Notes under the pieces: model-generated
Seen by the model: only the letters and a program-made list of their open reading frames with translations
Told to the model about the DNA's origin: nothing
The model's database searches: none
Origin: Plantactinospora alkalitolerans
GTDB taxonomy: Bacteria > Actinomycetota > Actinomycetes > Mycobacteriales > Micromonosporaceae
Length of the DNA: 42,610 bases
Assembly: GCF_015690345.1 (NCBI RefSeq)
Contig: NZ_JADPUN010000168.1
Coordinates: forward strand, 1 to 42,610
Direction of reading: 5' to 3'
Program-made: the position numbers and the translations under genes
Shown: piece by piece, positions 32,766 through 40,278 of the stretch
Numbering within the stretch: position 1 is the first letter of the stretch
Layout of the letters: each line of letters opens with the position of its first letter

Positions 32766-34787
32766 ATGGCGACAGACGCAGCGGAACAGCGCCGCCTGGC
32801 CGCGGTGGTGGAGAGCTGGCTCGGACGCGGCGTACTTGTGGTCGGCGACGCGATGTTGGACGAGTGGCGGTTCGCCGAGTCGGACCGGCTCTGCCGGGAG
32901 GCTCCCGCACCGGTGCTGACCCTGCGCCGCCGGCTCTGCGCGGCCGGCGGCGCCGCGAACACCGCCGTCAACCTCACCGCGCTCGGCGGCCGGGCCACCC
33001 TGGTCGCACCGGTCGGCGCCGACGTCGCCGGTGACGAACTGCACGACTGCCTCGACCGGGCCGGCGTCTGGGACCGGACCATCAGCCAACCCGGTCGCCC
33101 CACCCCGGTGAAACGGCGGTTGCTCGCCGCCGACCAGATCCTGGTGCGGGAGGACGAGGGCGACGCCGACGAGACCCTGCCCGAGGACGGCGTACGCCGG
33201 ATGCTGAGCGCACTCGCGCACGCCACCGAGGAACTGCGCGCGGAACAGGACGGTCAACCGCCGACGCTGGTGGTCTGCGACTACGGACTGGGCGCGCTGC
33301 CCGAGGCGGTACGCGGCTGGTTGGTGGAGCATCGCGACCACTTCGCGACGGTGGCCCTGGACGCCCACGATCTCGCACACTGGCGCGGTCTTGCCCCGAC
33401 GGTGGTGACCCCGAGCTTCGCCGAGGCGACCCGGCTGCTCAGCGGGCCGAATCCGGGCGGCAACCGGATCCGACGGTCCTCGGCGGTCGCCGGTACCCGG
33501 ATCAGCGTCGACGAAGACGGCACGACCAGTTCCATCGGCGGCCGGGAGGTCCACGCCAGCGCCGGAAACGGCGACGAGAACGGCGATCCCGGCGGAGACC
33601 GGACCGGACCGGCGGTGTCCGACGGTGGGACGTCCGGCACCGACGGTGGTCCGGGCGGCGACGGCATCTCGGTGACCAGTGACGAGATCGGGGTGGCCGG
33701 CGACGACATCGTGGTGGCCGGCGACGAGAGGTCGAGTGCCGCCGGGGGGCGGCCGGTCGCCGACGGAGGTGTCAGCCGGGCGGTCGTCGCGCAGGCCCGG
33801 CTGGCCGAGTTGCGCGAGCGTACCGGCGCCGACGTGGTGGCGGTCACCCTGGACACCGAGGGTGCGGTGGTGGGTGGCGCCGACGGCCGGTCCCGGCGCA
33901 GCCACGCCACCCCGGTGCCGGCCAGTTACGCCGTCGGCGCCGGTGACGCGTACCTGGCGGCCATGACCCTGGCCCTGGCCGCCGAGGCACCGCTGCCCAC
34001 CGCCGCCCAGCTCGCCCAGTTGGCCGCGACGACCACGGTCTCGGACACCGGCACCTGTGTCTGCCTGCGCGAGGACCTGCTCGCCGCGCTGGGTCCGGTC
34101 GACGAGGAACGGCCCCGGATCGTCCTCGACCAGGACGCGCTGATCGAACTCGTCGCCCGGCGCCGGGCCGAGGGACGCAGCATCGTCTTCACCAACGGAT
34201 GCTTCGACGTGCTGCACCGGGGACACGTCCGCTATCTCGACCAGGCACGCGGCCTCGGCGACCTGCTGGTGGTGGCGGTCAACTCCGACGACAGCGTACG
34301 TCGGGTCAAGGGCACGGACCGGCCGGTGAATCCGGTGGAGGACCGGGTGGCGGTGCTCGCCGCGCTGTCCTGCGTGGACCACGTGGTGATCTTCGAGGAG
34401 GACTCGCCGTCCGCGCTCATCGAGGCCGTCCGCCCCGACCTGTACGTCAAGGGCGGCGACTATCCGCCGGAGATGGTTCCGGAGGCACCCCTGGTACGCC
34501 GCCTGGGCGGCGAGGTGCGCACGCTCGGGTACGTGCCGGACCGGTCCACCTCGGCCGTCATCGAGCGGATCCGGTCACACGGCGACGACCGGCGCCCCGC
34601 GCTTCCCGGCGACACCAGCAACACCGGCGACACCAGCACCAACAGCGCCAACAGCACCAACAGCGCCACCAGCGCCAACAGCAACACCGGCGACACCAGC
34701 ACCAACAGCGCCAACAGCGACAACAGCGACACCGGCGGTAGTACGGCGGACGCCGAGGCGGTGCCGGCACCGAGCCGCCGGGCGTGA
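32766..34787 (+). CDS. hldE: HldE: heptose-7-phosphate kinase / heptose-1-phosphate adenylyltransferase
   Basis: A 673-residue bifunctional enzyme making ADP-heptose (or a related nucleotide-heptose) from D-glycero-D-manno-heptose 7-phosphate. Residues about 20-440 are the PfkB-type kinase (VLVVGDAMLDEW, GGAANTAVNL, and AVGAGDAY with catalytic Asp394). Residues about 465-600 are the nucleotidyltransferase (TNGCFDVLHRGH, RVKGTDRPVN, KGGDY). Two oddities: a Gly/Asp/Ser-rich insertion of about 107 residues (about 229-336) splits the kinase, and the C-terminus is an Asn/Ser/Thr repeat tail. Enterobacterial HldE is about 477 residues. GTG 32733 is an alternative start. Its stop overlaps the next gene's GTG. 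Confidence 0.92.
   Translation: MATDAAEQRRLAAVVESWLGRGVLVVGDAMLDEWRFAESDRLCREAPAPVLTLRRRLCAAGGAANTAVNLTALGGRATLVAPVGADVAGDELHDCLDRAGVWDRTISQPGRPTPVKRRLLAADQILVREDEGDADETLPEDGVRRMLSALAHATEELRAEQDGQPPTLVVCDYGLGALPEAVRGWLVEHRDHFATVALDAHDLAHWRGLAPTVVTPSFAEATRLLSGPNPGGNRIRRSSAVAGTRISVDEDGTTSSIGGREVHASAGNGDENGDPGGDRTGPAVSDGGTSGTDGGPGGDGISVTSDEIGVAGDDIVVAGDERSSAAGGRPVADGGVSRAVVAQARLAELRERTGADVVAVTLDTEGAVVGGADGRSRRSHATPVPASYAVGAGDAYLAAMTLALAAEAPLPTAAQLAQLAATTTVSDTGTCVCLREDLLAALGPVDEERPRIVLDQDALIELVARRRAEGRSIVFTNGCFDVLHRGHVRYLDQARGLGDLLVVAVNSDDSVRRVKGTDRPVNPVEDRVAVLAALSCVDHVVIFEEDSPSALIEAVRPDLYVKGGDYPPEMVPEAPLVRRLGGEVRTLGYVPDRSTSAVIERIRSHGDDRRPALPGDTSNTGDTSTNSANSTNSATSANSNTGDTSTNSANSDNSDTGGSTADAEAVPAPSRRA
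34620..34718 (+). repeat. Direct repeat encoding the HldE Asn/Ser/Thr tail
   Basis: An identical 36-base block occurs at 34620-34655 and 34683-34718, a period of 63 bases (21 codons), inside a run of AACAGC/ACCAGC/GCCAACAGC units. It encodes NTGDTSTNSANS twice. Confidence 0.9.
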
Positions 34788-35710
34788 ACCGGCCGCAGTA
34801 CCGGCTGAACCGGCCCCTCGACCCGGGCAGCCGGGACGACTTCCTGGCACCGAGACTGCTGGACGTGCTCGTGCCTACCCGGAACCGGCCCGCCGAACTG
34901 GCCGTCACCCTCGCCGGTCTGGCCGCTCAGCGGCAGGACGGCACCACCGGGTTCGGGGTGGTGGTCAGCGACCAGTCCGACGACGACCCCGGCTGGGCCG
35001 AACCGGCGGCGGCGGCGATGGTCCGGGTACTCCGGCACCGGGGTCATCCGGTCCTGCTCACTCGGCGGCTTCCCCGGCGCGGCCTGGCCGAACACCGCGC
35101 GTACCTGCTCGACGCCTCCGCCGCCCGGTACGTGCTCTACCTCGACGACGACGTCTGGCTCGAACCGGGCACCGTCGACCGGCTGCTCACCGCCATCCAG
35201 GAGCTGGACTGCGGCTTCGTCGGCAACGCGGTGCACGGACTGTCCTATCTCGACGACGTCCGGCCGGAGACCCACCGCCACTACGCCGAATGGCCGGGCC
35301 CGCCGAGACCGGAACTACCCCGCCCCGGCACGCCCGAGTGGGAGCGGGCGCAGATCCACTCGGCCGCCAACCTGCTGCACGTCACCGCGTCCCGTCGCCT
35401 GCCGCCGGGCCAGTGGCGGGCGTACAAGGTCTCCTGGATCGGCGGATGTGTGCTCTACGACCGGTCCCGGCTGCGCGACTCCGGAGGGTTCGACTTCTGG
35501 CACCGACTCGACCCGGGCCACCAGGGCGAGGACGTGGCCGCCCAACTCGCGGTGATGAGCCGGTACGCCGGAGCCGGGGTGCTGCCCAGCGGCGCGTACC
35601 ACCTGGAGGCACCGACCACGGTCACCGAGCGGACCGTGGAGGCCTGGGAGGCCGTGCTCGCGGACGGCCCGAGCGCTGGACCACCCACCGATCGGTCTGG
35701 GTCTGCATGA
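34784..35710 (+). CDS. Family 2 glycosyltransferase, coupled to hldE
   Basis: A 308-residue GT-A glycosyltransferase. LDVLVPTRNRPAEL opens the nucleotide-sugar domain, SDQSDDD follows, and YLDDDVWLEPG is the metal-binding DxD region near residue 125. The C-terminal part has WIGGCVLYDRSRL and GEDVAAQLAV, typical acceptor-side motifs. There are no TM helices. GTG 34784 overlaps the stop of hldE (GTGA), so it is co-translated with it. Transfer of heptose or another sugar to a surface glycan is likely; the acceptor is unknown. Confidence 0.9.
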   Translation: MNRPQYRLNRPLDPGSRDDFLAPRLLDVLVPTRNRPAELAVTLAGLAAQRQDGTTGFGVVVSDQSDDDPGWAEPAAAAMVRVLRHRGHPVLLTRRLPRRGLAEHRAYLLDASAARYVLYLDDDVWLEPGTVDRLLTAIQELDCGFVGNAVHGLSYLDDVRPETHRHYAEWPGPPRPELPRPGTPEWERAQIHSAANLLHVTASRRLPPGQWRAYKVSWIGGCVLYDRSRLRDSGGFDFWHRLDPGHQGEDVAAQLAVMSRYAGAGVLPSGAYHLEAPTTVTERTVEAWEAVLADGPSAGPPTDRSGSA

Positions 35711-35767
35711 GCAGCCGGAGCGCGAGGCTGTGCACGGCGGTCGGGGCCGGCTGGCTGGCGGCGGCGC

Positions 35768-35803
35768 GGTAGCGGTAGCGGTAGCGGTAGTGGTAGCGGT
35801 AGC
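35768..35803. repeat. Hexanucleotide tandem repeat (GGTAGC)x6
   Basis: Six consecutive GGTAGC units, the fourth being GGTAGT. It lies just beyond the glycosyltransferase stop in the 290-bp gap before the mini-eccB gene, in which I see no other gene. Slippage-prone. Confidence 0.9.
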
Positions 35804-36001
35804 GGACGAATATCGCCGCCCATTGGTAGGCGCCGGGTTGCCCGGTGGGTCTGGTCGACGCCCGGCCGGATCGGAGTCGCTGTGACTGACATCGATGGAT
35901 CCCGCCAAGCACACGACTTCGCCGGACAGGACGGAAAGCGATGAACACTCGGTATTATCGCCGTTGCCTGACGTTCGCCAACAGCGCACGGGAGTCGTCG
36001 A

Positions 36002-36283
36002 GTGTGGACGCAGAGGGATCTGATCCAGGCGTACCAGTTCCTTCGCCGACGGCTGGTGTCCGCCCTGGCTTCGGCCGACGCGGACCATCCGGTCTCGCCG
36101 TCCGGGCGACTACTGCTCGGCACCGCGCTCGGGCCGAAGTATCCGGTCGCGGGCGGTGACGTGATCCCGTCGCTCGGATACGGCCGGGTGCGTCCGTACG
36201 GCGTGCCGGCCCCGGTGCTCGCGATGTTCCCGACCGGAGCGACGCTCGATCCGGCCGAGGCGAACAGAACGACCCCGCGTTGA
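36002..36283 (+). pseudogene. eccB: Mini-EccB: N- and C-termini of EccB fused by internal deletion
   Basis: A 93-residue product. Residues 1-44 (MWTQRDLIQAYQFLRRRLVS, then a run to GTALG) match the cytoplasmic N-terminus of the type VII secretion protein EccB. Residues about 45-88 (PKYPVAGGDVIPSLGYG... to PTGATLDPAEA) match its extreme C-terminus. Roughly 400 residues, including the TM helix and the periplasmic repeats, are missing, and the junction near 36126-36134 is in frame. GGGAG at 35990-35994 lies seven bases before GTG 36002. TGA shares its A with the ATG of the kinase gene. It cannot work as normal EccB. It may be a relic kept as a leader cistron for the kinase, or a functional micro-protein. 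Confidence 0.8.
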
Positions 36284-38541
36284 TGGGGTCGGTCGAGCGG
36301 GGGCTGCTGCGGCAGGGGCTGCGCTACGCGCTCGGGCTCCGGCTCGTCGTGGTCGCCACCGCGAGTCTCGCGGCACTGCTGCTGGGCACCGCTCGGGAGC
36401 CGGTCCCGGCCACCGCGATGGTGCTGCTGATCAACGCCTGGAACGTCTACTACGCCGTCCGCACGCTGCGCGGCGCCCCCCGCTGGCTGGTTCCCGCCGA
36501 CGTGACGGTGCTGTCTGCGGTCTGCCTGCTCCAGGTCTGGCCGGCGCCCACCGACGGAGGTTCCGGGAGCACGAACTGGGTGTCGGCCGCCGCGGCGATC
36601 GCCCTGGTGACCTATCCGTGGCAACTCGGCACCCGCGCGCTCGCCGTCGCGACGATCGCGGTCATGACGGCGGACATCGGCGGCGCGGCGATCGCCGATC
36701 CGGACGGCTGGCTCGCGGGCCTGGGGCTGGCGTCCATTCCGATCCGGTTGTGGATGGTGGCGGAGGTCGCGCTCTCCTGGAGCCTCTACCGCCTGGTACG
36801 GCGCAGTGCACAGGCCGCCGACCGGCTGGTGGCGCGCGGGGAGCGGATCCGGCGGGACACCGCGGTCGCCGCGGCCCGGCGGGATGACGAACGCGAGTAC
36901 CTGGCCGCGCTGCACGACACGTCCTCGGCCACCCTGCTGATGGTCGGGGCCGGGGTGGCCGCCGGAGGCGAGCGGTGGCTCGCCGAGCAGGCGTCCCGGG
37001 ACCTCGAGGTGATCAGTGGCCCGGCGGTGGTGTCCCAACGCGAGGTCGACCTGGTCGGCATGTTGCGGGAGGTGGTCCGGCACACGCCGCTGCGGGTGCG
37101 CTGGCGGGGCCCGGCGGCGGTGCCGATGCGCGCGGTGGACGCGGTGATGTTGTCCCACGGCACCCGCGAGGCGCTCACCAACGTGGTCCGGCACGCGGAG
37201 ACCGACTCGGCCGAGGTCGCCGTCTCGGTGGTCGGCGGCGAAGCGGAAACGGTGGTGGTGGAGGTCGTCGACTCCGGTCGCGGCTTCGCCTCCGACCAGG
37301 TCTCCGAGCACCGGTACGGCGTCGCCCGTTCCATCGTGGAGCGAATGACCCGGATCGGCGGGCGTGCGACGGTCGACAGCAGCCCCGGCCGGGGCACCAC
37401 GGTACGGATGGAGTGCCCCCGTACCGCACCGGAGTCCGACGACGGGAACGTCGAGATCATCGCCACCCGGTTCCAGCGCGGCCTGCTCTGGGCGACCGTG
37501 GCCATCAACCTGGTCATCCTGCTCCTGCTCGACCTGCCGAAGCTGCTGGCCAGCCACGACGCGTACCGGTCGGTCGCCGCGCAGTACGTGGCGATGGGCG
37601 GGTTCGTGGTGCTGACGCTTGTCGTCGCCGCCGGTCTGCTGCGGCGGCGCGGGCTCGGCAGGTGGCGCTGGCCCCTGTTGGCCCTGGTGTTCGTGCTGTC
37701 CGCGGTCGCCACCGAATCGGTGCCGCCGGACCAGCGGCTCGGGTACGCGCACTGGTCGGAGGGGAACGCGGGCTGGACGGTCGTACTCCTGCTGCTCGAC
37801 ACCCGGCCGCTGATCTTCGTGGGAGTGCTCGCCGGCCACTACCTGATGACCTTCGCCCAGACGGTGCTCGGTGCGGACGCCGCGATCACGTTCGCCGCGT
37901 CGGTGAACGCGACCGTGATCGTCCTGGCCTTCCAGCTCGGGGTCGGCATGATCGCGATCGTGTTGCGCCAGCTCGCCGTCTCCTCGGCCCGGGTCGCGCG
38001 GGCGGAGGAGGAGGTGCGGACCACCGAGGCGGTCGCCGCCCAGCTGGCCCGGGACCGCCGGGAACGCTACGCGGATCTCGCGGAGACGACCGTGCCGCTG
38101 CTGTCCGGCCTGGCCAGCGGCGAGTTGGATCCCGGAGCCGAGTCGGTACGCCGGTCCTGCGCGGTCGAGGCGGCCAAGATGCGCCGGCTGTTCGCCGAGG
38201 ACGCCACCGTGCCCGATCCGCTGCTGCACGAGTTGCGGGCCTGCATCGAGCTGGCCGAGCGGAACGGGGTCTCGGTGACGTTCGCGGAGTTCGGCGAGCG
38301 CCCGACGATTCCCACCGGAGTACGGCGCAGGCTGACCGAGGCCCCGCTCTGGGCGCTGGCGACCGCCCGGGGAAAGGTACGGCTGACCGTGGTCGGCTCG
38401 GACGGGACCGTGACGGTCAGTGCCGTCACCGGCCGCCCGACGGAGATCGACCCGTTCCCCGACGGCGACGGCGTGCACACGTCCGCCACAGTGGACGGGG
38501 ACCGCCTGTGGATCCAGTCGAGTTGGCAGGGGAAGTCATGA
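36283..38541 (+). CDS. Tandem sensor kinase with degenerate second kinase half
   Basis: A 753-residue membrane protein. First half: TM helices at about residues 15-165, phosphoacceptor-like LAALHDTSSATLLMV with His211, N-box REALTNVVRHAE (Asn near 299), DSGRGF near 330 and GRGTTV, i.e. a complete HATPase. Second half: four to five more TM helices (about 400-545), a coiled helix, then a segment (about 625-720) that aligns by eye with the first ATPase but lacks the N-box Asn and the DxGxG motif. It is therefore a kinase fused to a pseudokinase, perhaps regulating itself by intramolecular pairing. ATG 36283 overlaps the mini-EccB stop; its own stop overlaps the next gene by ATGA. Confidence 0.85.
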   Translation: MGSVERGLLRQGLRYALGLRLVVVATASLAALLLGTAREPVPATAMVLLINAWNVYYAVRTLRGAPRWLVPADVTVLSAVCLLQVWPAPTDGGSGSTNWVSAAAAIALVTYPWQLGTRALAVATIAVMTADIGGAAIADPDGWLAGLGLASIPIRLWMVAEVALSWSLYRLVRRSAQAADRLVARGERIRRDTAVAAARRDDEREYLAALHDTSSATLLMVGAGVAAGGERWLAEQASRDLEVISGPAVVSQREVDLVGMLREVVRHTPLRVRWRGPAAVPMRAVDAVMLSHGTREALTNVVRHAETDSAEVAVSVVGGEAETVVVEVVDSGRGFASDQVSEHRYGVARSIVERMTRIGGRATVDSSPGRGTTVRMECPRTAPESDDGNVEIIATRFQRGLLWATVAINLVILLLLDLPKLLASHDAYRSVAAQYVAMGGFVVLTLVVAAGLLRRRGLGRWRWPLLALVFVLSAVATESVPPDQRLGYAHWSEGNAGWTVVLLLLDTRPLIFVGVLAGHYLMTFAQTVLGADAAITFAASVNATVIVLAFQLGVGMIAIVLRQLAVSSARVARAEEEVRTTEAVAAQLARDRRERYADLAETTVPLLSGLASGELDPGAESVRRSCAVEAAKMRRLFAEDATVPDPLLHELRACIELAERNGVSVTFAEFGERPTIPTGVRRRLTEAPLWALATARGKVRLTVVGSDGTVTVSAVTGRPTEIDPFPDGDGVHTSATVDGDRLWIQSSWQGKS

Positions 38542-39179
38542 TCTCGGTCGTGGTCGTTGACGATCATCCCGTGGTGATCGCGGGGGTGCGGGCCTGGTGT
38601 TCGCTCGCCGACCCGCCGATCCAGGTGCTCGATGCCGGCCCGACGGTAGCCACCGCCTGGTTGCCGCCGGGCAACGGCGCCGACGTGGTGGTGTTCGACC
38701 TGCAGCTCGATCTCACCGGCCCGGCGTACGGCGACCTGAAGCGGTTGGTTGACGCCGGCCGCCAGGTGGTCGTCTACAGCATGCGGGCGGACCGCGAGAC
38801 CGTACTGAACTGCCTGGACATCGGGGCGTTCACCTACCTGACGAAGGCGGAGGGCGAGGACCACCTGGTCGCCGCCACCCTGGCCGCCGCGCAGAACGTG
38901 CCGTACCTGCCGCCGATGCTCTCCGGCGCGTTCGGCACCGACAACCGGCCGGACCGGCCGAGGCTGTCTCCCCGGGAGACCGAGGTGCTGCTCGAATGGT
39001 TCCGCAGCGAGTCGAAGGAGATGGTCGCCAAGCGGCTGCACCTGACCGTACGCCGGGTCAACGCCTGTCTGGAGCGGGCCCGGATCAAGTACGCGAACGT
39101 CGGCCGTCCGGCGCCGACGAAGGCCGCGCTGGTCGCCCGGGCCATCCAGGACGGCCTGGTCCAGGCCGACGAGCTCTGA
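38538..39179 (+). CDS. Response regulator with atypical LuxR-like output domain
   Basis: A 213-residue regulator translated in overlap with the tandem kinase. The receiver has DD at 8-9, phosphoacceptor Asp54 (VVFDLQLD), Ser/Thr-like SMR and Lys in YLTKAEG. The output domain begins LSPRETEVLLEWFRSESKEM and ends in KRLHLTVRRVNACLERARIK. It resembles a LuxR/GerE helix-turn-helix, but with more charge than usual and without the GLSN-type loop. GGGGAAG precedes the ATG. It most likely receives phosphate from His211 of the kinase and controls genes of this locus. Confidence 0.88.
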   Translation: MISVVVVDDHPVVIAGVRAWCSLADPPIQVLDAGPTVATAWLPPGNGADVVVFDLQLDLTGPAYGDLKRLVDAGRQVVVYSMRADRETVLNCLDIGAFTYLTKAEGEDHLVAATLAAAQNVPYLPPMLSGAFGTDNRPDRPRLSPRETEVLLEWFRSESKEMVAKRLHLTVRRVNACLERARIKYANVGRPAPTKAALVARAIQDGLVQADEL

Positions 39180-39200
39180 GCCGCCGAACTCCGAGCCGAC

Positions 39201-39290
39201 GCGTTCCGAGGCAACGCGTTCCGATGCGACGCGTTCCGATGCGACGCGTTCCGAGGCAACGCGTTCTGAGGCGACGCGTTCTGAGGCGAC
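39201..39290. repeat. Six tandem 15-bp repeats (GCGTTCCGAGGCAAC-like)
   Basis: Copies start at 39201, 39216, 39231, 39246, 39261 and 39276, each GCGTTC(C/T)GA(G/T)GC(A/G)AC. A degenerate copy precedes them at 39186-39200. They fill much of the 250-bp gap between the two response regulator genes. Each junction recreates ACGCGT. They are not CRISPR: there are no unique spacers. Confidence 0.92.
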
Positions 39291-39429
39291 GGGTCGGGCG
39301 GACATCTGCCGCCGACGTGGTGGACGAACAACCATCACCGCCGCTTCCGTCCCGCCGATACGGTCGAACCGCCGAGGTTCGGACCACACGGGCGCGCTGT
39401 CCCGGGCGTGAGGTGGCAGGGGGTGCGGG

Positions 39430-40086
39430 GTGGCAGCAGGAGTCATCACGGTCGGAGTCGTCGAGGATCATCCGCTCTACCGGGTCGCCCTGGCCGGGCT
39501 GCTCGACGCGGCACCGGATTTCGTCGTGTGCACGGTCGCCGGTTCCGTCGCCGAGTTCGCCACCACCCGACGGTGCCCGCACTGCCTGGTGCTGCTGGAC
39601 ATGAGGTTGCCGGGGGTACAGGGCGCGGCGGCGGTACGCGCCGTGACCGGGCTCGGCCACCGGGTGCTGGTGCTGTCGGCCGAGACCGGCCGATCCGAGG
39701 TGCGCGGGGCGATGGCCGCCGGCGCGGCGGGCTACCTCGCCAAGAGTGCCGACGCCGACGAGATCCTCCGGGGGCTACGACAGGTCGCCGCCGGGCACCG
39801 CTACGCCTCCGCGACGCTGGCGCCGGTGCTGACCGACGACCGCGCGGGGCGCGGCGCCGGGCCCGAACTGTCCGACCGGGAGATCGACGTGCTGTCGTGG
39901 CTGGCCGCCGGGGAGCGGGACGAGGACATCGCCCGGACCCTGAAGATCAGCGTACGGACGGTGCGGTCCTATCTGGACCGGATCAGGGACAAGACCGGAC
40001 TGCGTCGGCGGTCCGCGCTCACCCGGTACGCCATCGAGCACGGCGTCGCCGACTTCGCCGCGTCCAGCCGCAGACTCTCCGCCTGA
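39430..40086 (+). CDS. NarL/LuxR-type response regulator (second)
   Basis: A 218-residue response regulator. The receiver domain has ED at residues 12-13, Asp57 in LVLLDMRLPGVQG, Ser in VLSAETG and Lys in YLAKSAD. The output domain is a normal LuxR HTH: LSDREIDVLSWLAAGERDE and ISVRTVRSYLDRI. GTG 39430 is preceded by the run GGCAGGGGGTGCGGG. It is the second regulator downstream of one tandem kinase, so it may share that kinase or use another. It is distinct in sequence from the regulator at 38538 and not a duplicate. A signal-peptide-bearing gene stub begins 15 bases after its stop. Confidence 0.93.
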   Translation: MAAGVITVGVVEDHPLYRVALAGLLDAAPDFVVCTVAGSVAEFATTRRCPHCLVLLDMRLPGVQGAAAVRAVTGLGHRVLVLSAETGRSEVRGAMAAGAAGYLAKSADADEILRGLRQVAAGHRYASATLAPVLTDDRAGRGAGPELSDREIDVLSWLAAGERDEDIARTLKISVRTVRSYLDRIRDKTGLRRRSALTRYAIEHGVADFAASSRRLSA

Positions 40087-40101
40087 GCCGGGAGGCCGGA
40101 C

Positions 40102-40278
40102 GTGAGCGGCCAGCACCGTCAGCTCGCGCTGGCGGTCGCGCTCGGAATGCTGTCGCCGCCGGTCTTCGCCCCCGCCGTACCGGTCGGGACGCGGTCGGCT
40201 GAAGCCGCTCCACCTAACTCGGTGGCCGGGTCAGATCCGCCACCGCCTCCAGCACCTCCACCACCGGCACGTCGGTGA
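40102..40278 (+). pseudogene. Truncated 5' end of a secreted protein (possible mycosin)
   Basis: A 58-codon reading frame with a good RBS (GGGAGG at 40090-40095) and a classical signal peptide (QHRQLALAVALGMLSPPVFA). About 40 residues look real. From about 40214 the frame runs antisense into the end of the glycosyltransferase 9 gene, turns to Pro repeats, and stops at 40276-40278. I infer that a secreted-protein gene lost its body and was joined to unrelated DNA near 40210. In T7SS loci the secreted subtilisin mycosin is a likely original owner of such a signal, but the protease domain is absent so identity is unproven. Confidence 0.45.

Noticed and set aside
35941-36159. 72-codon frame with a fair RBS (GGAAAG) overlapping the mini-eccB
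   Set aside because: Composition becomes shadow-like after about 25 codons, and the EccB-matching frame at 36002 has its own RBS. A short leader peptide here cannot be excluded.
35455-38478. Minus-strand open frame of about 1000 codons opposite the tandem kinase
   Set aside because: Its product is His/Gln/Arg/Gly-rich with no motif; it is the high-GC shadow of the kinase and glycosyltransferase genes, which have clear domains.
39201-39290. Possible CRISPR array
   Set aside because: The 15-bp units are contiguous, with no unique spacers and no cas genes.
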